A DNA stretch of 64,000 nt from Mycoplasmatota bacterium (GTDB lineage Bacteria; Bacillota_I; Bacilli_A; Haloplasmatales; Haloplasmataceae). Location of the stretch: contig CP074573.1 of assembly GCA_018394295.1 (NCBI GenBank), forward strand, positions 3,104,543 through 3,168,542, written 5' to 3'. Below the pieces are notes generated by a model. It did no database searches and had not been told where the DNA came from. It saw only the letters and a program-made list of their open reading frames with translations. Position numbers and translations under genes: made by a program. This document shows positions 18,734 to 26,628 of this stretch, piece by piece; within the stretch, counting starts at the first letter, position 1, and every line of letters starts with the position of its first letter.

Positions 18734-18774
18734 GAAGCAGACATGTGTAAGATAAATAGGCTGCTTCTTTATTT
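18734..18774 (+). terminator. Terminator after the PfpI-like gene
   Basis: GAAGCAG (18734-18740) pairs with CTGCTTC (18761-18767), followed by T-rich sequence; 20-nt loop. Confidence 0.6.
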
Positions 18775-18789
18775 ATCTATAAAAAAGTT

Positions 18790-18818
18790 TTGAATATAAT
18801 TTTTTAATGATATATAAT
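18790..18818 (+). promoter_or_regulatory. Promoter of the Spo0A-like gene
   Basis: TTGAAT (18790-18795), 17 bp, TATAAT (18813-18818): a good sigma-A promoter 30 nt before the start codon. Confidence 0.6.
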
Positions 18819-18848
18819 AAAATTAGATAAATATAAATGGGTGATTGT

Positions 18849-19628
18849 ATGAGGAAAAAAAGAGTTTTAGTGGCTCACAATAATATTGAGTTTATTGAAC
18901 TACTAAGGCAGTGCTTTTTAGAGAATGACTTATACACATTAAGTGATATTGCTTTGAACGGACAGGAATTACTAAACAAAGTCTCTTTAGATAATTATGA
19001 TATTGTTATTTGTAAAAATGCATTAACGCAAGTGACGGGTTTATATGCCTTGGAAGGTTTGTTTTCTAAAACAAAAAATAAACCAGAGATAATCATTTTA
19101 ATAACCCCATTTATTAATGACTTTATAAGGAATAAGTGTCAGAAATTAAATATTGATTATATTCAAGGTTTAGATGTTAATATAAGTGAAATTCATCAAT
19201 TATTATGTCATCTTGGAATAAAGAAAACGGTAGAAGGAAAGAAATATTTTGAATCTCAAATTGAAGTCATAAATATATTAAAAAAAATAGGTTTACTAAA
19301 AACATATATTGGATATGCTTACTTTGAGTATGTTTTGAATATCATGTTAGAAAAGAGTGAGAATATAAATAAGTACATGAAAACTATTTATCATATGGTT
19401 GGGCAACATTTTAATGTTAGTGCAACAAGTGTTGAGAAGGCAATGAGAACTTGTATAAAATCATCATTATCAAAAAGTGATGGGTTTTATGCGAAAATGT
19501 TGTTTGGATATTATGAAGATAAATATCCATCAACATCCATATTTTTACAAGTGTGTATAAAAACCTTGAAAGAACAAAAAAATATGATTATTTCTAATAA
19601 TATTGGTAGATCAACACGAAAAATATGA
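18849..19628 (+). CDS. Spo0A-like regulator with a degenerate receiver domain
   Basis: About 259 residues, close to Spo0A (267), and alignable by eye along its length. The receiver domain begins KRVLVAHNN where Bacillus Spo0A has IKVCVADDN, so the acidic pocket Asp10 and Asp11 are His10 and Asn11. The phospho-acceptor Asp56 is Lys56 (IVICKNAL), and the Lys at 108 is also lost. The C-terminal domain keeps the Spo0A DNA-binding pattern: [15 protein letters not shown], then the recognition helix region [15 protein letters not shown], then [13 protein letters not shown]. It should bind DNA but cannot be phosphorylated in the normal way. ATG 18849 follows GGGTGAT; a single gene with its own promoter. 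Whether a normal Spo0A exists elsewhere cannot be seen. Confidence 0.8.
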   Translation: MRKKRVLVAHNNIEFIELLRQCFLENDLYTLSDIALNGQELLNKVSLDNYDIVICKNALTQVTGLYALEGLFSKTKNKPEIIILITPFINDFIRNKCQKLNIDYIQGLDVNISEIHQLLCHLGIKKTVEGKKYFESQIEVINILKKIGLLKTYIGYAYFEYVLNIMLEKSENINKYMKTIYHMVGQHFNVSATSVEKAMRTCIKSSLSKSDGFYAKMLFGYYEDKYPSTSIFLQVCIKTLKEQKNMIISNNIGRSTRKI

Positions 19629-19713
19629 GGTTAGTTTGACAAAAAACTTTTTAATTCGTGCCAATTGGTGTATAATAGCAAGGGTAATAAATTACATAAA
19701 GGAGAGAAGTTCA

Positions 19714-20466
19714 ATGAGAAAACCTATTATCGCAGGAAACTGGAAAATGAATAAAACACGTGATGAGGCACTTCAATTTATTTATGCTGTAAATCAAGCA
19801 GTTCCTTCAATTGAAGAGGTGGATACTGTTGTATGTGCCCCAGCAGTTTTATTACGTTGCTTAGTAAAAAGACAAGGAGATAATTTAAAAATTGGTGCTC
19901 AAAACATGCATTATGAAGCAAGTGGTGCCTTTACAGGTGAAATATCTCCAGTAATTTTAAATGATACAGGTGTTAGTTACGTAATTATTGGTCATAGTGA
20001 AAGACGTCTTTATTTTAATGAAACTGATGAAGCAGTAAATAAAAAAACACACGCTGCTTTTAAATATGATTTAACACCGATTGTATGTGTAGGTGAGCAA
20101 TTAGAACAACGTGAGAATAATATGACAAATCAAGTAGTTGAAGCTCAAACTAAAAAAGCATTAGAAGGCTTAAGCGCTGAAGAAGCTAAACAAGTAGTTA
20201 TTGCTTATGAACCAATTTGGGCTATTGGGACAGGTAAAACAGCAACGCCAGAGATGGCTAATGAAACTTGTGGATATATTCGCTCTGTTGTTGAGAGCAT
20301 TTATGGAAAAGCTGTTAGTGATGCGATTCGTATTCAATATGGTGGTTCAGTAAAACCAGCAAATATTAAAGAATTAATGTCACAAGAACATATTGATGGA
20401 GCATTAATTGGTGGTGCTTCATTAAATGCAGATTCATTTAATGAAATGGCAAATTATCAAAAATAA
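19714..20466 (+). CDS. tpiA: Triosephosphate isomerase
   Basis: 250 residues, standard length. It interconverts dihydroxyacetone phosphate and glyceraldehyde 3-phosphate. Motifs: AGNWKMNKT with the active-site Lys, IGHSERR with the catalytic His, and [14 protein letters not shown] with the catalytic Glu. The true start is ATG 19714, 9 nt after AAAGGAGA; longer readings run into the upstream gene. A TATAAT at 19671-19676 may be its -10; the TTGACA at 19636 is too far from it. An IS1595-type element lies 17 nt after the stop. Confidence 0.96.
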   Translation: MRKPIIAGNWKMNKTRDEALQFIYAVNQAVPSIEEVDTVVCAPAVLLRCLVKRQGDNLKIGAQNMHYEASGAFTGEISPVILNDTGVSYVIIGHSERRLYFNETDEAVNKKTHAAFKYDLTPIVCVGEQLEQRENNMTNQVVEAQTKKALEGLSAEEAKQVVIAYEPIWAIGTGKTATPEMANETCGYIRSVVESIYGKAVSDAIRIQYGGSVKPANIKELMSQEHIDGALIGGASLNADSFNEMANYQK

Positions 20467-20483
20467 ATTTTTTAAAAATCTAT

Positions 20484-21655
20484 CGTTCTTTTCAATTTAA
20501 GTGTTGATGATTATGCAAAAATCCCATATCGATATTCATAATAAGCATCTTTTAAAGATATTGGATAATCAAAATTTAACGTATCCTTATTAGATAAATG
20601 ATGATTGTATTTTAATAAGTTATACATTATATTTGCATGATCTTTTCGATTAGTTCTATAATGTAATTGTTTTTTATATAGGTAAAATGATAAGTAATCT
20701 TGTAAATGTCTTATAGATACACCATGACTATTTTTTATAATCTTAGTAATCCCGGTAGCCAATTGATTAATATCACCTAAACTATTACCTAGATTAGTAG
20801 TATAACGTTTTTTATTAGCTATCACAGGAACTTTATCATTCTTAACACCTAAATTATTCGCAAATTGTTGAATACATGGTTTACTGTCAGAAATAATTAA
20901 AGTTGTATCCATAAATTTATCGGTATATTTAGTGTATTTTTCCATTGATTCCGATCCAACTCCAGCTATCTCAAGCAACATATTATCATTTTCATCGATT
21001 GCAGCGACAATACATACTTTGTGATGAGATATACCTGAATATGCAGATGTATTACCTCTCTTTTTACTATGTCTAGGCATATTTGATGGTTTGGTTCCTT
21101 TAAGATTTATCTTTGTATAAATACAATCTAATTCAACTTTACTAGATAAAGTTTCTTTCATCTTTAAGTTTCTGATTGCTTTATAAAGCTTATGTCGCAT
21201 ATAAAAACAAGTTGTGACACTTAAATTATTATAATAAGCAGTTTCTTTTAAAGATAATCCTGATATTTCACAATCAATAAATTTTAACCATATATCTTCA
21301 GTACATCTACTTCTATAAAGAAGAGTATTAGATGTATCACAAAATGATTTATTACACTCGCGACAAATGTATCTTTGAATTCCTTTGTTTGTTTTTCCAT
21401 TTTTAACAAACTCAACTGAACCACAATGTGGACAATTCAAACAAATATCGCTTTTAGATTCTATAGGGTTATTGAAAGACATAATGAAACTAAAAACATC
21501 TTCATAATTCTTTATAGATAGTTTATTTAATTCATTAATTAAATCTATTTTATTTATCATTCTAATTACCTCTCTTTATAATTTCATTATAAAGTGACTT
21601 ATTACATCATAGATGTAACAATAAAAAAATATCAACACTTAAATTGAATTTAGCG
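20484..21655. mobile_element. IS1595-type insertion sequence, complete
   Basis: The ends are 25-bp imperfect inverted repeats (20484-20508 and 21631-21655, 21 of 25 matching; the inner 18 bases are identical). The element, 1172 bp, is flanked by the 8-bp direct repeat AAATCTAT (20476-20483 and 21656-21663), the duplication length known for the IS1595 family. It holds one intact transposase gene on the minus strand and so may be active. Confidence 0.85.
20511..21560 (-). CDS. IS1595/ISXO2-type transposase
   Basis: 349 residues. An N-terminal zinc ribbon (CPHCGSVEFVKNG, CRECNKSF) is followed by a helix-turn-helix-like stretch (GLSLKETAYYNNLSVTT) and a DDE-type domain with ELDCIYTKI and LIISDSKPCIQ acidic positions. 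This order is that of the IS1595 (ISXO2-like) family. It has a GAGAGG site before ATG 21560. No frameshift or internal stop is seen. Confidence 0.85.
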   Translation of the reverse strand: MINKIDLINELNKLSIKNYEDVFSFIMSFNNPIESKSDICLNCPHCGSVEFVKNGKTNKGIQRYICRECNKSFCDTSNTLLYRSRCTEDIWLKFIDCEISGLSLKETAYYNNLSVTTCFYMRHKLYKAIRNLKMKETLSSKVELDCIYTKINLKGTKPSNMPRHSKKRGNTSAYSGISHHKVCIVAAIDENDNMLLEIAGVGSESMEKYTKYTDKFMDTTLIISDSKPCIQQFANNLGVKNDKVPVIANKKRYTTNLGNSLGDINQLATGITKIIKNSHGVSIRHLQDYLSFYLYKKQLHYRTNRKDHANIMYNLLKYNHHLSNKDTLNFDYPISLKDAYYEYRYGIFA

Positions 21656-21772
21656 AAATCTATTAAAAAATTATAATTTTTTTTGCATAATATTAACATA
21701 TTTGACTCACAATATTAATGCACGAAATGTGCAAACCTACCCTTTATAATTTAATATATCCCCCCAAAACTC

Positions 21773-21814
21773 ACATAACATATTTACCCCCCTAATCAAC
21801 TATTTATTTATACA
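21773..21814. repeat. Attachment-site core, left copy (42 bp)
   Basis: These 42 bases recur perfectly at 31025-31056 plus 35043-35052, where the copy is split by an insertion. The repeat lies just outside the integrase gene and is taken as attL of the integrated element. It contains the conspicuous run TTTACCCCCC. It is not part of a tRNA gene. Confidence 0.75.
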
Positions 21815-21815
21815 G

Positions 21816-21850
21816 AAAGTGTTCGTTAGAAATAGCGAACACTTTTTGTT
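21816..21850. terminator. Terminator-like hairpin between att core and integrase
   Basis: A perfect 10-bp stem (21816-21825 with 21836-21845) followed by TTGTTTT on the plus strand. A hairpin of different sequence occupies the same position after the second att core (35059-35076). Confidence 0.7.
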
Positions 21851-21855
21851 TTGTT

Positions 21856-21915
21856 TGTACAACAAACTATATAAAATTGTACTAAAATTGAGAGATGTAC
21901 AACAATTGTACAACA
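21856..21915. promoter_or_regulatory. Integrase arm-type sites, left group
   Basis: TGTACAACA occurs in the same orientation at 21856-21864, 21896-21904 and 21907-21915, between the att core and the integrase gene. Three similar sites lie at 30835-30894 near the other att core. Such arrays are typical arm-binding sites of lambda-type integrases. Confidence 0.6.
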
Positions 21916-21918
21916 TGT

Positions 21919-23055
21919 TTAACTTAAGTATTTTGATGGATCAATGGTTGTATTTAATAGATTAACTGTTTTTTTATCTAATTCAATAAAATCTTGATAC
22001 GTATTAACAGTCATATCTGCTTTAGCATGTCCTAGTAAATTTTGTACATCTTTTACATTTGCTGTTTTAAGATGAGTACCAAATGTGTGTCTCAGCTTAT
22101 GCATTGTAAAATGCACTCCATAAGTTATTGATTTTTCATACATTGTTTTGGATACTTGGCCTGTTTTTAATGGTTTATCATCATACTTACATATAACTAG
22201 ATTATGATTTTGATAGGTATTTCCTAATTTTTCTTTACATGTTTCAATATGTGATTGTATTCTAAACATCAAGAATAATAGATTATCATACATATAAATA
22301 TCTCTCATTCCTGAATTTGTTTTAGTTGGGCCTAACCTGCCTTTTGTATCAACACTAGTTCTAACTTCGATGATTTTTTTATTAAAATCAACTCTGTCCC
22401 ATGTGAGTGAGCATAATTCACCCAGCCTCATTCCGGTCATTATTCCTAATAATAATAAATGAATATAATAATCCATTTGAAATGAATTCAATATAGTTCT
22501 GAGTGTATCTTCATCAACAGATTTAACTTCTTTTTTTCTTGTATCCTTAAAATCAAAATCTAATTCAAGCATTGGGTTATATTTTATTAAATGCTTTTTC
22601 TTAGCTGATTTAAGTACTAGATTTAAAATATCTCTATATAGTTTTAGGGATGATATTTTTAAACCTCTCTTTTTTAATGATAGAAAATAATTGTCCAGTT
22701 CTGTTGCAGTTATTTCAGGTAGTTTCTTAGTTCCAAACTTTTGGTTAATATAGCCTAAATATTTTGTATAGTTATCAACCGTGTTAGGTCTTTTATTGTG
22801 TAAGTGAATTTCCATAAACTGCTCTGAGTATTCTTTAAAGGTTTGATTCGTTTCAATCTCAAGAATACCTAGGGCTTTTTCTGCTTCTATTTTAGCTGCA
22901 AATTTTTCTGCAGCTTTATTTGCATCACGAATTGCAGATTTAGTAGAATTTTTTGATGTGAAAGCTTTAATGTGTTGGTCTCCTTCTTGATCTCTATAAT
23001 AGACTAAAAAAGATATTTTACCTTTTGCACGTTCCCTTGTTTTGATTGTTGCCAC
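21919..23055 (-). CDS. int: Tyrosine recombinase (prophage/ICE integrase)
   Basis: 378 residues. An N-terminal arm-binding segment (SFLVYYRDQEGDQHIKAFT) and a SAM-like core-binding domain (HNKRPNTVDNYTKYL) precede the catalytic domain. Catalytic residues: Arg in TGMRLGELCSLTWD, HKLRHTFGTHL, His in LLGHAKADMTVN and Tyr in VNTYQDF. It should integrate and excise the element at the 42-bp att core. The start is GTG 23055, 5 nt after GGAGGTG. Its start overlaps the end of the ImmA-like gene, so the two form one operon. Confidence 0.93.
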   Translation of the reverse strand: MATIKTRERAKGKISFLVYYRDQEGDQHIKAFTSKNSTKSAIRDANKAAEKFAAKIEAEKALGILEIETNQTFKEYSEQFMEIHLHNKRPNTVDNYTKYLGYINQKFGTKKLPEITATELDNYFLSLKKRGLKISSLKLYRDILNLVLKSAKKKHLIKYNPMLELDFDFKDTRKKEVKSVDEDTLRTILNSFQMDYYIHLLLLGIMTGMRLGELCSLTWDRVDFNKKIIEVRTSVDTKGRLGPTKTNSGMRDIYMYDNLLFLMFRIQSHIETCKEKLGNTYQNHNLVICKYDDKPLKTGQVSKTMYEKSITYGVHFTMHKLRHTFGTHLKTANVKDVQNLLGHAKADMTVNTYQDFIELDKKTVNLLNTTIDPSKYLS

Positions 23056-23516
23056 AAAAGCACCTCCGTTTTGCTTTTTATCCCCTCAAGCCTCTTTTGT
23101 GCTAATTCTTCTGTTACATAAAAATAATTAACTACAGCATCAACTGTATTCAAATCCATTATTCTATCCATCAAAAAATATGGCATCGCCAAGTACTGCA
23201 TTAGTCCATTTGCTTTTAGCTCAAAGTATTTCCATTGATGTTCATTTAAATACTGATAAGATACATGCTCCTGGATGTAATGACTTAGTTCGTGCAAAAA
23301 ACTAAGGTATTGTTCTTTACCAGATTTGTGTTTATTCAATATTATGGCTGCTTTATTTTTGTTAGTTAATAAAATATTACCTGCATCACAATATCTAACT
23401 ATGATGTTGAATGCATTTGATAAATCATAGATGTTTAACTTGAATACTGATTTAATCCCTTTATCAATCAAGATGTTTGATATTAATATTTCCCAGTTCG
23501 TTGGTACATAACACAT
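23004..23516 (-). CDS. ImmA/IrrE-type metalloprotease
   Basis: 170 residues with the zinc-binding HELSH (HExxH) and a following helix containing ELKAN, the ImmA/IrrE (peptidase M78) pattern. In ICEBs1, ImmA cleaves the element's repressor after DNA damage. GGGGAGAG precedes ATG 23516. No Xre-type repressor gene is adjacent, where one would be expected; that region (23517-23986) is a deletion scar, so the protease may have lost its substrate. Overlap of 52 bp with int. Confidence 0.85.
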   Translation of the reverse strand: MCYVPTNWEILISNILIDKGIKSVFKLNIYDLSNAFNIIVRYCDAGNILLTNKNKAAIILNKHKSGKEQYLSFLHELSHYIQEHVSYQYLNEHQWKYFELKANGLMQYLAMPYFLMDRIMDLNTVDAVVNYFYVTEELAQKRLEGIKSKTEVLLWQQSKQGNVQKVKYLF

Positions 23517-23730
23517 ATAATCTCTCCCCTATAGTTCTTAATTTAATAGTACGTTTATTTATTACGCGTTATTTGTAACAAATCAAAATTTACCACGATA
23601 ATTTAATTAAAATGTCTCGTGTTGTCCCTTATTAAATTGTATAACTCTTGTTGAATAGTAGGGTTGTAATATATGTGCTGTTTGAAAATATCGTGGGTTG
23701 AACTTAATGGTTGTCTTGTTTCATTAAATT

Positions 23731-23884
23731 TTAATCTTCATCATCCATAGCTTGTAATACTGCTTTAATTACTTTTAATTGTTCAGGGGTAACATTTGTA
23801 GCATCTTCAAAGTGGATAGAAACACCAGGTCCAAGTTCTTCTATGATCATTTGTTTTGTTTTTTCGTGATCATAAGTATCCGGA
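23731..23884 (-). pseudogene. 3' fragment of an unidentified minus-strand gene
   Basis: The minus frame ending at 23731 reads about 48 residues (with EELGPGVSIHFEDATNVTP and ending QAMDDED) and has no start codon with a ribosome binding site. Its 5' part is missing at about 23885. Between here and the ImmA gene (23517-23730) nothing else coding is visible. Confidence 0.45.
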
Positions 23885-23987
23885 TATCATCCAGTACTTG
23901 TTTAATGAAATTAAAGACTTAAAACGAGTTAATGTTCTGTTAAATGACAGAATTGAACGATTAGAGAAGAAAGGCGTGATAGAATAA
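23880..23987 (+). pseudogene. 3' fragment of a coiled-coil phage-like gene
   Basis: The plus frame ending TAA at 23985-23987 reads NEIKDLKRVNVLLNDRIERL and ends EKKGVIE; its 5' end is missing. It abuts the minus-strand fragment at about 23885, suggesting a deletion that fused the insides of two divergent genes. The stop overlaps the next ATG (TAATG), showing it was the first of an operon. Confidence 0.5.
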
Positions 23988-24466
23988 TGGATGTATTACA
24001 CGAATTTCAAAAGTGGTATAACAATAGTGATGCAGTGTCTAACACTGTTCAAATATTAAATCTGTTAATTATTATTATCTTCATTTGGGTAATATCCTGG
24101 TTAAAGAAAAAAGCAAGAAAATTACTTGCAAATGATAAACAAAAAGTACCTGAAGAGAAAATGGATATGTTAATTGAAAACCAGGTTAAAAACAATCGAG
24201 CTTTGCAGAACGTCAATCAAATGATAATGTTATTCTCATTGAACACAAATATCAAAGATGGTACAAAGACTGATATCATTAATTTGTATAATGACATAAA
24301 GAACAATGCAATTGACTTAACAAACAAATCAAAACAACTTATTGAAAGTACTGTTGATCAAGCTAAAGAAATTGTTGATACAGCTGTAGAGAATGTGGAA
24401 GAAGTTAAAATAGAAACCAAAAGCATAATGGATAAATATAGAAAAGAACTTAAAGAGGATGAGTAG
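23987..24466 (+). CDS. Membrane-anchored coiled-coil protein of the prophage-like cassette
   Basis: 159 residues. One transmembrane helix (LNLLIIIIFIWVISWLKK, about 25-42) followed by charged helical sequence with long coiled-coil or amphipathic stretches (KSKQLIESTVDQAKEIVDTA). I do not recognise a family. Translation is coupled to the truncated gene before it and the gene lies 8 nt before the next, so these form one operon of four intact genes. Proteins with one helix and a coiled coil occur in the late or lysis modules of phages, but that role is only inferred from position. Confidence 0.65.
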   Translation: MDVLHEFQKWYNNSDAVSNTVQILNLLIIIIFIWVISWLKKKARKLLANDKQKVPEEKMDMLIENQVKNNRALQNVNQMIMLFSLNTNIKDGTKTDIINLYNDIKNNAIDLTNKSKQLIESTVDQAKEIVDTAVENVEEVKIETKSIMDKYRKELKEDE

Positions 24467-24474
24467 GTGATTGT

Positions 24475-24894
24475 ATGAAAAAATATAACACCTTGAGGTT
24501 CATATTCTATTGGATATACACGTGTTTCGCAATCGGTATACCAATTATATTAGTCTCTGAAAAGTATGCCCTAGTGGTTGCAAAAAGCCAGTACAAAACT
24601 ACCGGAATGGGAATCATTATGGCCATAGTTATACTATTTTATTTTCGTGGCCAATTAAAAGACATGATTGAAAACATGGATGATGGGAACGCTAAAGTAT
24701 TCGCTAGAGAGTCTATGAGAGTGTTCCCTATTCTTCTCTTATTTTTTGCATTGCAGTTTGCTGAAGTACAGATGCAAAACTTTCAATTTATAGTATTATG
24801 GTCTTTTGTATCAAATCTAGTTGCGGTTGTATTCCAGGTGCAACATTATAAGTATTTACGATTAGCAAAAGAACAAAGGAAGGTGAATAGTTAA
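24475..24894 (+). CDS. Four-helix membrane protein of the prophage-like cassette
   Basis: 139 residues with about four hydrophobic segments: FIFYWIYTCFAIGIPIILV, GMGIIMAIVILFYF, FPILLLFFALQFAEV and FIVLWSFVSNLVAVVF. No family recognised. Size and topology are compatible with a holin-like or channel-like protein, without any diagnostic motif. AGGTGAT lies before ATG 24475, and the stop overlaps the next start (TAATG). Confidence 0.65.
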   Translation: MKKYNTLRFIFYWIYTCFAIGIPIILVSEKYALVVAKSQYKTTGMGIIMAIVILFYFRGQLKDMIENMDDGNAKVFARESMRVFPILLLFFALQFAEVQMQNFQFIVLWSFVSNLVAVVFQVQHYKYLRLAKEQRKVNS

Positions 24895-25727
24895 TGAATA
24901 AATGGAAATGCCTTCCTTTCTTCTTCATGTATTTTATTTCATTATCAATGGTTGTGTTAATAGATTTAGTTACAGCTCAATTTTCATTAGATAGGATTGG
25001 TTCTTCAGAATACTGGTCAAACATTTTAACAGTAGCGATAGCAAATCTTTTAGTTTTATTATCATCCACTTTTTATGATGTAGATAAATTAAAGGAAACA
25101 GATAGACGTATATTAGATGACAGAAAAGAAATTAGACAGGCAATTGCTAATGATATTGATGTTGATTTTAAAGATTTTATTGTTCAAGATAACTTGAGCA
25201 GAAAAATAACATCCTGGAAGAACTACATCAATCGAAAACTTAGAAAACTAGAAAATAAAAAAGCATCTCAAAAACGAGATGCAGCAATCCAAAAGTTACA
25301 ATCTATGATAACAAAAGAGTATATAGATAAATACATTGATTCTATTAAAATCAAATACTATTATATTAAAATGTCTCAGATTATATCTGGATTCCGTTCA
25401 GGAGACGAAGTAGAACGTTTAGAATCAGGATTTAATAAAGTATCTAAAGATATATTACCTAAGTTTCTATTGTCTATATCGCTTCCTATTTTCATATCCT
25501 CTTTTGTTATGGATGTTAAGGATTTTAGCCCGGTGTTATTATTGACGATAGCGTCTAAATTGGTCTCATTAATTTCTAATTTTATGAATGGGAAATCATA
25601 TGCTAAAGTATATGTCAATGAAGTTGTTCTGTATAATCTAGATTACCGGATTAAATATATTGAGCGATATGTTTCTTGGAAAGCTAAAAAGAAAGCTGGT
25701 GATACAAATGAAACAACTATTATATAA
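24894..25727 (+). CDS. Membrane protein of the prophage-like cassette, unknown function
   Basis: 277 residues. Two transmembrane segments near the N-terminus (FFFMYFISLSMVVLIDLV and ILTVAIANLLVLLSSTF), a highly charged central helical region of about 110 residues (lysine, arginine and aspartate rich), then two further hydrophobic segments (FLLSISLPIFISSFVM, LLLTIASKLVSLISNFM) and a basic tail. No family recognised. It overlaps both neighbours, so all four proteins are probably made together. Confidence 0.65.
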   Translation: MNKWKCLPFFFMYFISLSMVVLIDLVTAQFSLDRIGSSEYWSNILTVAIANLLVLLSSTFYDVDKLKETDRRILDDRKEIRQAIANDIDVDFKDFIVQDNLSRKITSWKNYINRKLRKLENKKASQKRDAAIQKLQSMITKEYIDKYIDSIKIKYYYIKMSQIISGFRSGDEVERLESGFNKVSKDILPKFLLSISLPIFISSFVMDVKDFSPVLLLTIASKLVSLISNFMNGKSYAKVYVNEVVLYNLDYRIKYIERYVSWKAKKKAGDTNETTII

Positions 25728-26157
25728 AGTTATTACTAAAAAAGGAACATTGACTTTGGATCCATCAACTAAGGAAACTATATTAAATGAGTTGGAAAAT
25801 ATGTCTACCTCAATGACATTTATATTTGATAGAATAATTCCTGCAGATAACAAGCTGCTGATTTTGTTTGTTAATGGAGATACTGTTAAACCTTATAAAT
25901 TAGATCGCATTAATAATAATAGATATAGTATTGCAATACCTCGTGAAGTGATGAAGAAAGGTCGTTTATACTTTACTGTTCATCATTATGATAAAGACTT
26001 GGTAGAACTTGCAAAGTACTCACCAGCTGGTTATCTATACATAAACAAGTCATTAGATATATCAGCTGATATGATGGAGATTAGACCTGATCTGTTTGCA
26101 GAACTATACTATAAGATACAGAAGTTAGAAGAGATTGTATATAAAGATAATACCTAG
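25708..26157 (+). CDS. Beta-rich protein ending the prophage-like cassette
   Basis: 149 residues, soluble. The N-terminal half is rich in beta strands (LLYKVITKKGTLTLDP, FDRIIPADNKLLILFVNGD, RLYFTVHHYD), the last 25 residues are helical (FAELYYKIQKLEEIVYK). This shape resembles small phage structural proteins such as baseplate or fibre-tip modules, but I cannot assign it. ATG 25708 follows GGTGAT and overlaps the preceding gene by 20 bp; a longer in-frame start at 25660 lacks a ribosome binding site. Confidence 0.6.
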   Translation: MKQLLYKVITKKGTLTLDPSTKETILNELENMSTSMTFIFDRIIPADNKLLILFVNGDTVKPYKLDRINNNRYSIAIPREVMKKGRLYFTVHHYDKDLVELAKYSPAGYLYINKSLDISADMMEIRPDLFAELYYKIQKLEEIVYKDNT

Positions 26158-26181
26158 GGTTAATTCCCTGGGTATTTTTTT
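26151..26181 (+). terminator. Terminator of the four-gene cassette
   Basis: TACCTAGGG (26151-26159) pairs with CCCTGGGTA (26166-26174), one G-T pair, with eight T following. It overlaps the stop codon. Confidence 0.85.
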
Positions 26182-26255
26182 ATTGGGTAACAGGCTAATT
26201 TAGAAAAGTAGTAGTGTTATGGTATGTTTACAAAAAAAATTAGTTCTGTTTGGTG

Positions 26256-26284
26256 TTGTTTTCAGATAATATTTAGTATATAAT
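26256..26284 (+). promoter_or_regulatory. Promoter of the small toxin-like gene
   Basis: TTGTTT (26256-26261), 17 bp, TATAAT (26279-26284). The transcript would start near 26291 and open with GTACAGATACTTGTGG. Confidence 0.6.
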
Positions 26285-26320
26285 AAAAAACGTACAGATA
26301 CTTGTGGTTTTAGTATTAGG

Positions 26321-26361
26321 CTTCCCCTATTGGATATATTAAATTTTTCAACGAGGGGAGG
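26321..26361 (+). promoter_or_regulatory. Leader hairpin that hides the toxin ribosome binding site
   Basis: CTTCCCCT (26321-26328) is complementary to the ribosome binding site AGGGGAGG (26354-26361), with one G-U pair. Folding of the leader would block translation, a common feature of type I toxin messages. Confidence 0.55.
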
Positions 26362-26370
26362 TAATATTTA

Positions 26371-26472
26371 ATGTATAAAAACTTCATTGAAAACATTAGA
26401 GTGACGGTACAGATAATTTATTATTTGGCGTTGATAGTATTAATATTAAAAAAGAAAAAAAGTAACCATTAA
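26371..26472 (+). CDS. Small hydrophobic peptide, probable type I toxin
   Basis: 33 residues: a polar N-terminus (MYKNFIENIR), one hydrophobic helix (VTVQIIYYLALIVLIL) and a basic tail (KKKKSNH). This is the build of membrane-damaging type I toxins such as Fst, TxpA and the holin-like toxins; I see no clear match to one family. It has a very strong ribosome binding site (GAGGGGAGG, 9 nt spacing) that the leader can hide. A convergent RNA on the other strand overlaps its 3' end (see the antitoxin entry). It lies inside the prophage-like element just after the terminator of the membrane cassette. Function is inferred from the arrangement. Confidence 0.6.
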   Translation: MYKNFIENIRVTVQIIYYLALIVLILKKKKSNH

Positions 26473-26545
26473 GCTTGCAGGCGAATGGTTACAGTAAATA
26501 AATGCGTGAAATATAGGGGGAACCTATATCCACAAGTATTTGTAC
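26449..26545 (-). ncRNA. Probable antisense antitoxin RNA of the type I locus
   Basis: On the minus strand a TATAAT (plus-strand ATTATA, 26551-26556) precedes a start near 26543. The RNA would run leftward to a strong terminator: stem 26484-26492 with 26462-26470, then TTTTTTTC. Predicted length is about 95 nt. It is complementary to the toxin's last codons. Its 5' end (GTACAAATACTTGTGG, then TTCCCCCT) mirrors the toxin leader, so its CCCC run could also pair with the toxin ribosome binding site. No convincing -35 box is visible. Confidence 0.5.
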
Positions 26546-26628
26546 AATACATTATATGAAGTTATTATCATATGTAGTACAAAAATGTTTTACAATACAC
26601 TTTAATGTACCAAAATGTACTACAATAC
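26543..26628. repeat. Short repeats TACAATAC
   Basis: TACAATAC occurs at 26543-26550, 26591-26598 and 26621-26628 among GTAC motifs. The following 26630-26780 is almost pure A+T with no coding potential that I can support. The repeats might be protein-binding sites; no partner is known. Confidence 0.35.

Noticed and set aside
19636-19676. TTGACA and TATAAT as a tpiA promoter pair
   Set aside because: The spacing of 29 bp is far too long; only the -10 element is credible.
21773-21814. att core as the 3' end of a tRNA or tmRNA gene
   Set aside because: No acceptor stem, T-loop (GTTCGA) or CCA end adjoins the repeat.
26292-26361. Riboswitch in the leader of the small peptide gene
   Set aside because: Only a simple anti-ribosome-binding-site hairpin is visible, and the convergent RNA gives a better explanation.
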